Part shown: positions 7,630 through 13,382 of the stretch, one piece after another
Layout: each line of letters starts with the position of its first letter
Position numbering within the stretch: the stretch's first letter is position 1
DNA from: Chloroflexota bacterium
GTDB taxonomy: Bacteria > Chloroflexota > Dehalococcoidia > SZUA-161 > SpSt-899
DNA: 14,018 bases
Direction: 5' to 3'
Assembly: GCA_018725425.1 (NCBI GenBank)
Contig: QLUL01000013.1
Coordinates: forward strand, 1 to 14,018
Made by a program: the position numbers and the translations under genes
Notes under the pieces: generated by a model
What the model was told of the DNA's origin: nothing
What the model saw: the letters and a program-made list of their open reading frames with translations, nothing else
The model's database searches: none

Positions 7630-7755
7630 CGGCCCATTCCCCTCAACCTTTACCGACTGACCCGGAGTGTGTTAAGCTATCGTGGGGCCGGGTGATGGAT
7701 ACCGCAGGGACGACCCACACCGGTGGGCACTACGTGGGAGATAGGAGGGAAATCT
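7630..7755. other. Intergenic spacer between the rnfDG fusion and rnfE
   Basis: This 126-nt spacer is long compared with the other gaps in the rnf run. It contains a small hairpin, CCCAC (7714-7718) with GTGGG (7723-7727), just before the AGGAGG ribosome-binding site of rnfE (7743-7748). No promoter or known riboswitch was recognised. Confidence 0.4.
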
Positions 7756-8361
7756 GTGTCCATAAAGTCGATACTGGCTGATGGCGGGCTAGCGCTGGGC
7801 GCTTTGCCTCTGCTGGCCCTCACTGCCACCGCCTTCGAAGCGCTGATCGGCGGCCTGGGTATCACTGTAATCCTCATCTTTACGGTGGCACTGGTCCGGG
7901 CCGGGCTGAGAGTTATGCACGAGGCCAAGCCGTACGTCCTGATTGTCGCGGCTGGGACGGCGGCGAGCGCGGTTAGTCTAACCATTGGGGCCCTGTTTCC
8001 GGCTCATATCGCTAACCTTGGCCTATATATCCCGGTGATGGCACTGAGTAGCCTGGTACTGTCCACGGCCGCCGCGGCCGGCGACGCCCGATGGGGGCAG
8101 GCCCTGTCCGGCGGCCTGAGCCGTGGTCTGGTCCTGACCGTCCTGATGGTGCTCCTCGGCGTGGCACGGGAGGTCTTGGGCCAAGGGCAAGTCTTCGGTT
8201 CGCCGGTGATGGAGGCCCCCGTTCACCTGATAGCCCTGGCACCGGGAGCCCTGCTGCTGGTCGGCGGTCTCCTGGGGCTGGCCCGGTGGGCGGCTGCCCG
8301 GTCGGCCGGCCTGGCGGAGGCTCCGGCCCGGTCTGGGGATTCGGAAGCGGTGAGGAGGTGA
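7756..8361 (+). CDS. rnfE: Rnf-type electron transport complex subunit E (RnfE), cysteine-free
   Basis: Six-helix inner-membrane subunit, recognised as RnfE and not RnfA by the C-terminal half: LGLYIPVMALS (88-98), GVAREVLGQGQVFGSPV and LAPGALLLVGGLLGL match the LREIIGxGTLFG and PPGAF segments of E. coli RsxE. In Rnf and Nqr, RnfE and RnfA (NqrD/NqrE) share an intramembrane [2Fe-2S] cluster held by two Cys from each. Here GLCP has become GALP (15-18 region) and TNC has become LSS (97-99); the protein has no Cys at all. The length of 201 residues is near normal, so this is not truncation. GTG at 7756 is chosen over the in-frame GTG at 7723 because AGGAGG (7743-7748) precedes it by 7 nt. The stop overlaps a duplicated copy of the rnfA ribosome-binding site. 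Confidence 0.88.
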   Translation: MSIKSILADGGLALGALPLLALTATAFEALIGGLGITVILIFTVALVRAGLRVMHEAKPYVLIVAAGTAASAVSLTIGALFPAHIANLGLYIPVMALSSLVLSTAAAAGDARWGQALSGGLSRGLVLTVLMVLLGVAREVLGQGQVFGSPVMEAPVHLIALAPGALLLVGGLLGLARWAAARSAGLAEAPARSGDSEAVRR

Positions 8362-8386
8362 ATTGAGTGGAGCTGTTTTGGAGAGC
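8352..8386 (+). repeat. 35-bp direct repeat, copy 1 (duplicate of the rnfA translation start)
   Basis: Matches 8423-8457 at 34 of 35 positions (only difference T8363 versus C8434), offset by 71 bp. It carries GAGGAGGTGA and a GTG at 8367 that opens an 8-codon reading frame, MELFWRAR, ending in TGA at 8391-8393; its first seven residues equal those of RnfA. Confidence 0.95.
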
Positions 8387-8394
8387 GCGTTGAG

Positions 8395-8420
8395 AAAGTG
8401 TAGCATTTGTGCTAAACTTT
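8395..8420 (+). other. Hairpin between the two copies of the rnfA start
   Basis: AAAGT (8395-8399) pairs with ACTTT (8416-8420) and TAGCA (8401-8405) pairs with TGCTA (8410-8414), with one G/A mismatch and a 4-nt loop, followed by one more T. It is low in GC and so a weak terminator at best. It stands directly before the working rnfA ribosome-binding site and could act as an RNA stability or translation element. Confidence 0.5.
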
Positions 8421-8422
8421 TG

Positions 8423-8457
8423 GAGGAGGTGAACTGAGTGGAGCTGTTTTGGAGAGC
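8423..8457 (+). repeat. 35-bp direct repeat, copy 2 (functional rnfA ribosome-binding site and start)
   Basis: Partner of 8352-8386. It contains GAGGAGGTGA followed by the GTG at 8438 that opens the full rnfA reading frame. Confidence 0.95.
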
Positions 8458-8980
8458 CCTGCTAACAGAGAACATACTGATGTTCAAGTTCTTGGGGATT
8501 TACCTTCTCCTTCGGTTCACCGGGACTGCGGGTGAGGCTGCCCGGATGGGAGCCATGGTGGCCGGGGGCATGATCCTTGCGAGCTGGCTGGGCTGGATCA
8601 TCGATGTCCATGTGCTGGTCCCGGCCGGGCTGGAGGCCCTGCGCGGCTGGGCCTTCGTGCTGGTAGTGCTGGTGGTGGCGCTGGTCATTGCCCGGATCGC
8701 CGGTCGCCGGGAGGGCGAGTTGTGGCAGAGCGGCCTGCTTAACACCGCCGCCCTGGGTCTTCTGCTGATCAACGCCGGGGCGGGCACCAATCCGCTGGCG
8801 ACATTCTTGGTGTCGGCCGGTTCCGCCCTCGGGGTACTACTGGTGCTGGTCATCGTCGGCAGCATCATGGAGGCCACCGAGACCACGTACGTGCCGGCAC
8901 CTCTACGAGGAGCGCCCATCAGGCTGATGGTGATGGGTGTGCTGGCTCTGGCGTTCATGGGGTTCAGATTTCCGCTATGA
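8438..8980 (+). CDS. rnfA: Rnf-type electron transport complex subunit A (RnfA), cysteine-free
   Basis: Multi-helix membrane subunit, homologous to RnfE but inserted in the opposite orientation. RnfA identity comes from ENILMFKFLG (11-20), the WxIDxxxLxP segment (IIDVHVLVP, 54-62) and the C-terminal VPAPLRGAPIRLMVMG and LAFMGF, which match E. coli RsxA closely. The two Cys that normally help hold the shared [2Fe-2S] cluster are lost: KFLGLC is KFLGIY (Y22) and TNCAVLG is LNTAALG (T103). The 180-residue protein contains no Cys at all. The length is near normal and the remaining motifs are well kept, so the gene looks functional. GTG start with GGAGGAGGTGA just upstream. It lies 76 nt after rnfE because of a duplicated start region, and 14 nt before the NusG-II gene. 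Confidence 0.88.
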   Translation: MELFWRALLTENILMFKFLGIYLLLRFTGTAGEAARMGAMVAGGMILASWLGWIIDVHVLVPAGLEALRGWAFVLVVLVVALVIARIAGRREGELWQSGLLNTAALGLLLINAGAGTNPLATFLVSAGSALGVLLVLVIVGSIMEATETTYVPAPLRGAPIRLMVMGVLALAFMGFRFPL

Positions 8981-8994
8981 GAGGAGTATGAAAG

Positions 8995-9414
8995 TTGACC
9001 AGGTACATGCAAATGATGAAACCGGGGGACGTGGTGGTCATCGCCATCATGGTGATGGTGATCATCGGCTCGTACTTCACCCTGGGGCTTAATCCGGCCC
9101 ACGGTGAGGGCAGCGATCTGGTGATCGAGGTCCGGATAGCGGGCGAGCTGGTTTACTCTGCGCCGCTGAGGCGAGGGGAGACACCGCGCACGGTGTCCAT
9201 CCCCCTGCCCCGTGGCGAGGAGGCAGTGCTGGCGGTGACCGAGACCTCGGTCCGGGTTCTCCCTATGCCCGACCATCTCTGTCCGCGGCATATCTGCAGC
9301 CTGGTCATGGGTGAGATCTCCTCTCCCGGCCAGAACATCATCTGCGTGCCAAACCGCCTGGTGATCGAGCTGGTTGGCTCGGGTGAACCGGCGGTGGACG
9401 CCACGACGCGGTAG
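8995..9414 (+). CDS. NusG domain II-containing membrane-anchored protein
   Basis: A 139-residue protein with one N-terminal membrane helix (about 12-30) and an extracytoplasmic NusG_II-type domain. The family end motif CP-x3-IC-...-PGQ-x-I-x-C-x-P is present as LCPRHICS (95-102) and SPGQNIICVPNRLVIEL (110-126), giving C96, C101 and C117. Genes of this family are often found beside Rnf, ApbE and Gx-transporter genes in anaerobes, and here it follows rnfA by 14 nt, so a role in the complex is likely; its biochemical function is not known to me. TTG at 8995 is chosen because GAGGAG (8981-8986) is 8 nt upstream; an ATG at 9007 is in frame but too far from it. It has no link to transcription factor NusG beyond the shared fold. 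Confidence 0.82.
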   Translation: MTRYMQMMKPGDVVVIAIMVMVIIGSYFTLGLNPAHGEGSDLVIEVRIAGELVYSAPLRRGETPRTVSIPLPRGEEAVLAVTETSVRVLPMPDHLCPRHICSLVMGEISSPGQNIICVPNRLVIELVGSGEPAVDATTR

Positions 9415-9495
9415 AAATCCGACGGGAGAAGGGGGCTGATTGGTAGACAATACCAAGACAATCTTATGCCGATTGGCAAAAGGGGGTGAGATGGA

Positions 9496-9525
9496 TTGAC
9501 AAGAGAATTAGTGACCATGTATAAC
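9496..9525 (+). promoter_or_regulatory. Strong sigma70-type promoter for the di-FMN lipoprotein gene
   Basis: Perfect TTGACA (9496-9501), an 18-bp spacer and TATAAC (9520-9525, 5 of 6). Transcription would begin near 9532, inside the palindrome at 9529-9549. It gives the lipoprotein its own transcript apart from the rnf run. Confidence 0.6.
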
Positions 9526-9528
9526 AAA

Positions 9529-9549
9529 GGGGTCGGATTCATCCGACCC
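9529..9549. repeat. Palindrome at the predicted start of the lipoprotein transcript, copy 1
   Basis: GGGTCGGAT (9530-9538) and ATCCGACCC (9541-9549) are perfect inverted repeats around a 2-nt centre. The same core with centre AA/TT symmetry recurs at 10523-10544. Its place at the predicted +1 allows either an operator or a 5'-end RNA hairpin. Confidence 0.8.
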
Positions 9550-9586
9550 GAAAAGACAGTCAACAATAAAGAGGAGGTATAAGACC

Positions 9587-10360
9587 ATGAGAAGAACACT
9601 ACTACTGTCGCTCGTCGCGCTGGTGATCCTCGGCGTGGCGGCGGCCTGTCCGGCGCCCGTAGTGGTAGCACCCGAGCCGATCTACACCTACAAGGACGGC
9701 GTGTTCGAGGCCGTTTCCGACTCCGTCAGGGGTTACGCCTGGGTCAGGCTGTTCATCGCCCGCGATGAAATCCTCCACGTCGATATCGTGGAGTATGATG
9801 GCATGGGCATGGCCAAGGATCTCGACATCTATAGCGGTGATCGCTTCACGCTCCTGCCGGCAGCCCTCGAGGCGCTGACTACTCGGATCGTGGCCGCCAA
9901 CACCTGGGACGTCGAGGTGTTCACCGGCGCTACCGCCACCTCCAACAAGGTGAGGCAGGCTGCCCAGCGGGCCTTGGAAAAGGCACTGGTCGCCCCACCG
10001 CCCGATGTCGGCAAGTACTTCGACGGTACGTTCATGGGCAAGTCGGACGTTACCTTTAGGGGCTGGCATTTTGCGCTGGTGACAATTGAGAACGATACCA
10101 TCGTCGCTATCAAGCTGGAAGGGACCACCCCACTCCGCGACGAGGCCCGTGCCATCATCCTCGATGCCAAGAACCGCGGCACGTGGGTCGTCAAGGGTGC
10201 GGACTACCCCTGGGAGCCCTACCTCGAGGCCAAAGTGGTCATCGCCGAGCGCATGCTCGAGGCCCAGAACCACGAGGTGGATATCTTCACTGGCGCCACC
10301 GGTAGCTCCCTCGGCTGGATGCAGGCTGTCCAGCGGGCACTGGAGACCGCGCTCAGGTAA
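9587..10360 (+). CDS. Predicted lipoprotein with two covalent-FMN (FMN_bind) domains
   Basis: A 257-residue secreted protein. Residues 1-21 form a lipoprotein signal (MRR, hydrophobic run, GVAAAC) with C21 or nearby as the lipidated Cys. Two FMN_bind domains follow: one with YKDGVFEAVSDS and ending in TGAT (113-116), the second starting at YFDGTFMGKSD and ending in TGAT (235-238); each is followed by a conserved helix, AAQRALEKAL and AVQRALETAL. T116 and T238 are the expected ApbE flavinylation sites. The tandem layout resembles PplA of Listeria, a surface flavoprotein of extracellular electron transfer. GAGGAGG (9571-9577) is 9 nt before the ATG. It has its own promoter-like sequence and a strong hairpin after it, so it may be made in excess of the complex. 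Likely role (inference): membrane-tethered electron shuttle accepting electrons from the RnfG-like domain. Confidence 0.88.
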   Translation: MRRTLLLSLVALVILGVAAACPAPVVVAPEPIYTYKDGVFEAVSDSVRGYAWVRLFIARDEILHVDIVEYDGMGMAKDLDIYSGDRFTLLPAALEALTTRIVAANTWDVEVFTGATATSNKVRQAAQRALEKALVAPPPDVGKYFDGTFMGKSDVTFRGWHFALVTIENDTIVAIKLEGTTPLRDEARAIILDAKNRGTWVVKGADYPWEPYLEAKVVIAERMLEAQNHEVDIFTGATGSSLGWMQAVQRALETALR

Positions 10361-10384
10361 GACCTGAAGCTGGCAGGTGATCGC

Positions 10385-10419
10385 AGCGGGCATCCGGGTT
10401 ACATCCCCGGCTGCCCGCT
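10385..10419 (+). terminator. Strong GC-rich hairpin after the di-FMN lipoprotein gene
   Basis: AGCGGGCA (10385-10392) pairs with TGCCCGCT (10412-10419) and CCGGG (10394-10398) with CCCGG (10406-10410), with one T/C mismatch and a 7-nt loop. Only CAATTTA follows and no proper T-run, so it may be a transcript-end stabiliser or a Rho-independent terminator of lower efficiency. Confidence 0.6.
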
Positions 10420-10450
10420 CAATTTACCCCGGGTCAACCGCTTCAGGAGG

Positions 10451-10493
10451 TTTCAGGGAGGGAATCCCCCTGATGATCTTCTTTTCCCTGAAA
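10451..10493 (+). promoter_or_regulatory. Inverted repeat in the region upstream of the ECF genes
   Basis: TTTCAGGGA (10451-10459) is a perfect reverse complement of TCCCTGAAA (10485-10493), with a 25-nt interior that holds a smaller GGGA/TCCC pairing. It could be a structured leader or an operator of the ECF genes. It does not match the FMN riboswitch consensus or any other riboswitch I recognise. Confidence 0.4.
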
Positions 10494-10516
10494 ATGCACT
10501 AAAAAGATACCGCAAT

Positions 10517-10550
10517 AGCGTAGGGGTCGGATTAATCCGACCCCTACGCT
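10517..10550. repeat. Perfect 34-bp palindrome upstream of the ECF genes, copy 2 of the shared core
   Basis: AGCGTAGGGGTCGGATT (10517-10533) is followed immediately by its exact reverse complement (10534-10550). The central part matches the palindrome at 9529-9549. It lies 28 nt before the ecfA1 ATG. It looks like a dispersed GTAGGGG...CCCCTAC palindromic unit; a terminator role is possible in either direction. Confidence 0.9.
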
Positions 10551-10578
10551 TCTCCCAGAAGGTAGAGTGTGATAGAAT

Positions 10579-11451
10579 ATGGACAATCCGATAACGAAGG
10601 ACATGGGGAGAGCCATATTGGCGCAAGAACTGATCTGCACCCGGAGGTTAAGGTTTGAATATCAACGGAAGCAACGCGACCCGGTAGTAGCGTTAAATGG
10701 TATAGATTTAACGGTGCACGCAGGGGAGTTTTTGGTCATTATTGGACCAAACGGATCCGGCAAGTCAACACTCTTAAAGCATTTCAATGCATTGTTGGTT
10801 CCTACAAGTGGGGACATACTTGTTGATCGTCTTTCTACCGCGGAAGAGAGAAATCACTGGTATATTCGCCAGCGCTGTGGCATGGTTTTTGAGAATCCGG
10901 ATAACCAGATTGTTGCTAGTACTGTTGAGGAAGATGTTGCCTTTGGCCTAGAAAATCTGGGTATTCCCGCGGTAGAAATACGCCGCCGGGTAAAAGAAGC
11001 TCTTGCTATGGTAGGTATGGAAAAATTCAGTCAACATGCGCCTCACCTTCTTTCCGGAGGACAAAAGCAATGTGTAGCAATTGCTGGAATTCTGGCTATG
11101 CGGCCGGTGTGCCTCTTGTTGGACGAACCAACCGCGATGCTTGATCCTTGTGGGAAAAAAGAAGTTAGCCGGATTGTCAAAAAAATAAATCGAGAAGAGA
11201 AGATCACGGTTATTTGGGCTACTCATTTTATGGAAGAGGCTGTCACGGCTGATCGTGTGGTTGTCCTTAGCGAGGGGAGGATCGCGATGGAGGGTTCTCC
11301 ACAGGAAATATTTGCTAATCCTGAAGAGCTTCATGCATTGAAATTAGAAGGTCCCCCGATTGCGGAACTGGTATGGCAACTGCGTACAGAGGGAATGGCA
11401 CTGCCACCGGGCATATTAACGGTAGATGAGCTGGTGAGCGTTTTATGTTAA
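10579..11451 (+). CDS. ecfA1: ECF transporter ATPase A1
   Basis: One of two ATPases that power an energy-coupling-factor importer for vitamins or cofactors; cytoplasmic, attached to EcfT. The 290-residue protein carries Walker A GPNGSGKST (56-64), an EcfA-type Q-loop region VFENPDNQIVASTVEEDVA, signature LSGGQ (158-162), Walker B CLLLDEP (178-184) with catalytic E183, and the H-loop His216. The first about 20 residues precede the usual domain start, and no good Shine-Dalgarno is visible before the ATG at 10579, so the start is uncertain; ATG 10603 is an alternative. It overlaps ecfA2 by 7 nt. Base composition is lower in GC than in the rnf genes. Numbering as A1 follows gene order and resemblance only. 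Confidence 0.9.
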   Translation: MDNPITKDMGRAILAQELICTRRLRFEYQRKQRDPVVALNGIDLTVHAGEFLVIIGPNGSGKSTLLKHFNALLVPTSGDILVDRLSTAEERNHWYIRQRCGMVFENPDNQIVASTVEEDVAFGLENLGIPAVEIRRRVKEALAMVGMEKFSQHAPHLLSGGQKQCVAIAGILAMRPVCLLLDEPTAMLDPCGKKEVSRIVKKINREEKITVIWATHFMEEAVTADRVVVLSEGRIAMEGSPQEIFANPEELHALKLEGPPIAELVWQLRTEGMALPPGILTVDELVSVLC

Positions 11452-12314
11452 TAGAGGTGTTAGATTTATCTTTTGTTTACATGCCTGGCACTCCGTTTGA
11501 AGTAAAAGCTTTGCGAAACGTGAATATGAAAATTAAATCAGGTCAATTTGTTGGAATTATTGGCCAAACAGGGTCAGGCAAGTCAACTCTTATTCAGCAC
11601 TTTAACGGTTTGCTACAACCTTCTGAGGGGAAAGTGCTGGTAGACGGCAAAGAAATTCTCCGTAACAGTCTTGCTTTGCGCTACCTCAGACGACGCATCG
11701 TGCTTCTCTTTCAATATCCGGAACACCAGCTTTTTGAGGAAACAGTATATGAGGATATTGCTCTTGGACCAAAAAATCTGGGTCTTTCCGGAAAAGAGGT
11801 TGATAAACGAGTTTGGGACGCTATGCGGATGGTAGAGCTTGATTTTAGTAAGTACAAAGATCGTCCCCTTTTTGATTTAAGTGGTGGAGAGATGCGTCGT
11901 GTAGCCATAGCCGGTGTACTGGCGATGCAACCGGAAGTTCTTATTTTAGATGAGCCTGCTGCGGGTATGGATCCTGAGGGTAGGCGTGCGATCCTTGGTC
12001 AGATAAGAAGAATTCATAAAGAAAAAGGGTTAACCTTGATTTTAGTTTCTCATAATATGGATGAGGTTTCACGTTTGGCAGATTCTCTTTTTGTCATGTA
12101 CGAGGGTGAGATAGTTTTAAGTGGTTCTCCGGCCGTGATATTTGGCGGGTATTCTCGTTTGGAGCAGTATGGCCTGACTCTGCCTACTATGACAGAACTT
12201 ATGCACAGACTAAAGGAGCGAGGCTGTTCTGTGCGAACAGATGTTTTCACTGCTTCAGAGGTGCGCCAGGAGCTTCTTGCTCTATCCAGAAAAGGAGATT
12301 GTAAGAGTGTCTAG
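11445..12314 (+). CDS. ecfA2: ECF transporter ATPase A2
   Basis: Second ATPase of the ECF module, expected to pair with EcfA1 as a heterodimer. The 289-residue protein has Walker A GQTGSGKST (40-48), Q-loop region LFQYPEHQLFEETVYEDIA, signature LSGGE (145-149), Walker B VLILDEP (165-171) with E170, D-loop AGMD and H-loop His203 (SHNMDE). LFEETV and the FQYPEHQ form are typical of EcfA2 proteins. The ATG at 11445 lies inside the end of ecfA1 (7-nt overlap) and the gene overlaps the GTG start of ecfT by 8 nt, so all three should be translated as a coupled unit. AT-rich like its neighbours. Confidence 0.92.
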   Translation: MLIEVLDLSFVYMPGTPFEVKALRNVNMKIKSGQFVGIIGQTGSGKSTLIQHFNGLLQPSEGKVLVDGKEILRNSLALRYLRRRIVLLFQYPEHQLFEETVYEDIALGPKNLGLSGKEVDKRVWDAMRMVELDFSKYKDRPLFDLSGGEMRRVAIAGVLAMQPEVLILDEPAAGMDPEGRRAILGQIRRIHKEKGLTLILVSHNMDEVSRLADSLFVMYEGEIVLSGSPAVIFGGYSRLEQYGLTLPTMTELMHRLKERGCSVRTDVFTASEVRQELLALSRKGDCKSV

Positions 12315-13110
12315 CAGTATTACATTTGGCCATTATTTCCCCGGCAATTCACTGCTGCATCGCCTTGACCCCCGGATGAAGATGTGTGCTTTGTTTTTGT
12401 TGATTGTTGTCTTGTTCATCACCCGGAGCTTTTGGGGGCTTTTATTAATTGGTGTGTTTGTTTTTGGATCACTTGTTTCTACGGGCATCTCACTGAAGTA
12501 TTTTTTTCGAGGCTTGCGACCGATTGCATATATCATATTTATTACGGTTGTTTTGCACTTTTTGTTTACCCCGGGCGGAGAGGTATGGTTAAGAATAGGC
12601 CGGATTACTATTGAGTCCGATGGAGTATATCTGGGCATATTTATGGCTGCGCGATTGATGTTATTAGTAATGATGTCAACTTTACTGATCCTTACCACAT
12701 CTCCCGTTGCTCTTACTGATACAATTGAATCTTTTCTACGGCCATTTCGTCGCCTTGGGGTGCCGGCGCATGAGATTGCCATGATAATGACAATTGCTTT
12801 ACGCTTTATTCCAACTTTAATGACGGAAAGTGAGAAGATTGTGAAAGCTCGGATCGCGCGAGGAGCAGATTTTACAAGCGGAAATATTTTCGAAAGAGCC
12901 CGAAGCTTAATCCCGATCATTGTTCCTCTTTTTGTTAGCGCTTTTCGCCGGGCTGACGATCTTGCCGTGGCTATGGAGGCTCGTTGTTATCGAGGTGGGG
13001 AAAACCGCACGCGGATGCGTGAACTGTGTCTGAAAAGGATAGATTTTATTGGCTTTTTTGTTGTAGTACTATTGGTGTCCACTATCGTTGCACTTCGTAT
13101 CTGGCAGTAA
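12307..13110 (+). CDS. ecfT: ECF transporter transmembrane protein EcfT
   Basis: Membrane scaffold that links the two EcfA ATPases to exchangeable S components. The 267-residue protein opens with the family pattern FGHYFPGNSLLHRLDPRMKM, has several membrane helices (about residues 24-110, and again near 245-265), and carries the coupling motifs A184-R185-G186 (ARIARGADF) and A225-R226-C227 (AMEARCYRG). The second is usually ARG; Cys at the last position is reported among allowed residues of the XRX motif. GTG 12307 is preferred over upstream starts in the same frame (open from 12241) because AAGGAG (12292-12297) is 9 nt before it and the protein then begins as expected. No S component gene follows, so the module is either shared by remote S components or served by the Gx-family protein at 3996-4568. 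Confidence 0.92.
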   Translation: MSSSITFGHYFPGNSLLHRLDPRMKMCALFLLIVVLFITRSFWGLLLIGVFVFGSLVSTGISLKYFFRGLRPIAYIIFITVVLHFLFTPGGEVWLRIGRITIESDGVYLGIFMAARLMLLVMMSTLLILTTSPVALTDTIESFLRPFRRLGVPAHEIAMIMTIALRFIPTLMTESEKIVKARIARGADFTSGNIFERARSLIPIIVPLFVSAFRRADDLAVAMEARCYRGGENRTRMRELCLKRIDFIGFFVVVLLVSTIVALRIWQ

Positions 13111-13171
13111 CCCGCCGAGAGGGGCAAAATTTTTAGGTATTCGGCGTCCCTGAACCCGAAAGAAACCTTCC

Positions 13172-13195
13172 GTCAAGCTCAGAGACGAGCCTGAC
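13172..13195. terminator. Hairpin downstream of ecfT, possible terminator
   Basis: GTCA (13172-13175) and GCTC (13177-13180) pair with GAGC (13187-13190) and TGAC (13192-13195), with one A/C mismatch and the loop AGAGAC. Only TATTCCCC follows, so intrinsic termination is uncertain. The spacer 13111-13404 has no gene. Confidence 0.35.
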
Positions 13196-13253
13196 TATTC
13201 CCCTTCCTAATTTGACATTTTCAGATTAGGTTGTAATCGATGGATTTTTTCCT

Positions 13254-13382
13254 GTCATTGCGAGCGAAGCGAAGCAATCCCTTTGTTAGAGATTGCGGAG
13301 CTTGTTCCGAGCATAACCGAGGAATCTCGCTCCGAGTTTGCTTCGGCTACGCCTCGCAACCGCTTGTGGTCCTCGCAATGAC
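13254..13382. repeat. Inverted repeat of the GTCATTGCGAGCGAAGCG type, copy 2
   Basis: Starts GTCATTGCGAGCGAAGCG and ends CTCGCAATGAC, the reverse complement of its first 11 bases. The interior is longer than in copy 1 and contains further partial arms, such as GATTGCGGAG and TTTGCTTCGGCTACGC. Beyond it lie TTTGACATT (13211-13219) and its exact reverse complement AATGTCAAA (13396-13404), which may be outer ends of the same element. The right end touches the stop codon of the minus-strand gene. An open reading frame on the + strand through this region is only the repeat read in frame. Confidence 0.8.

Noticed and set aside
7723..7755. Upstream GTG start for rnfE
   Set aside because: AGGAGG at 7743-7748 lies inside this stretch and serves the GTG at 7756.
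8352..8457. Start of a CRISPR or tandem-repeat array
   Set aside because: Only two copies exist and both coincide with the rnfA translation start, so a simple duplication explains them.
12241..12306. Extended EcfT N-terminus overlapping ecfA2 by 74 nt
   Set aside because: The family start pattern begins just after GTG 12307, which has AAGGAG at good spacing.
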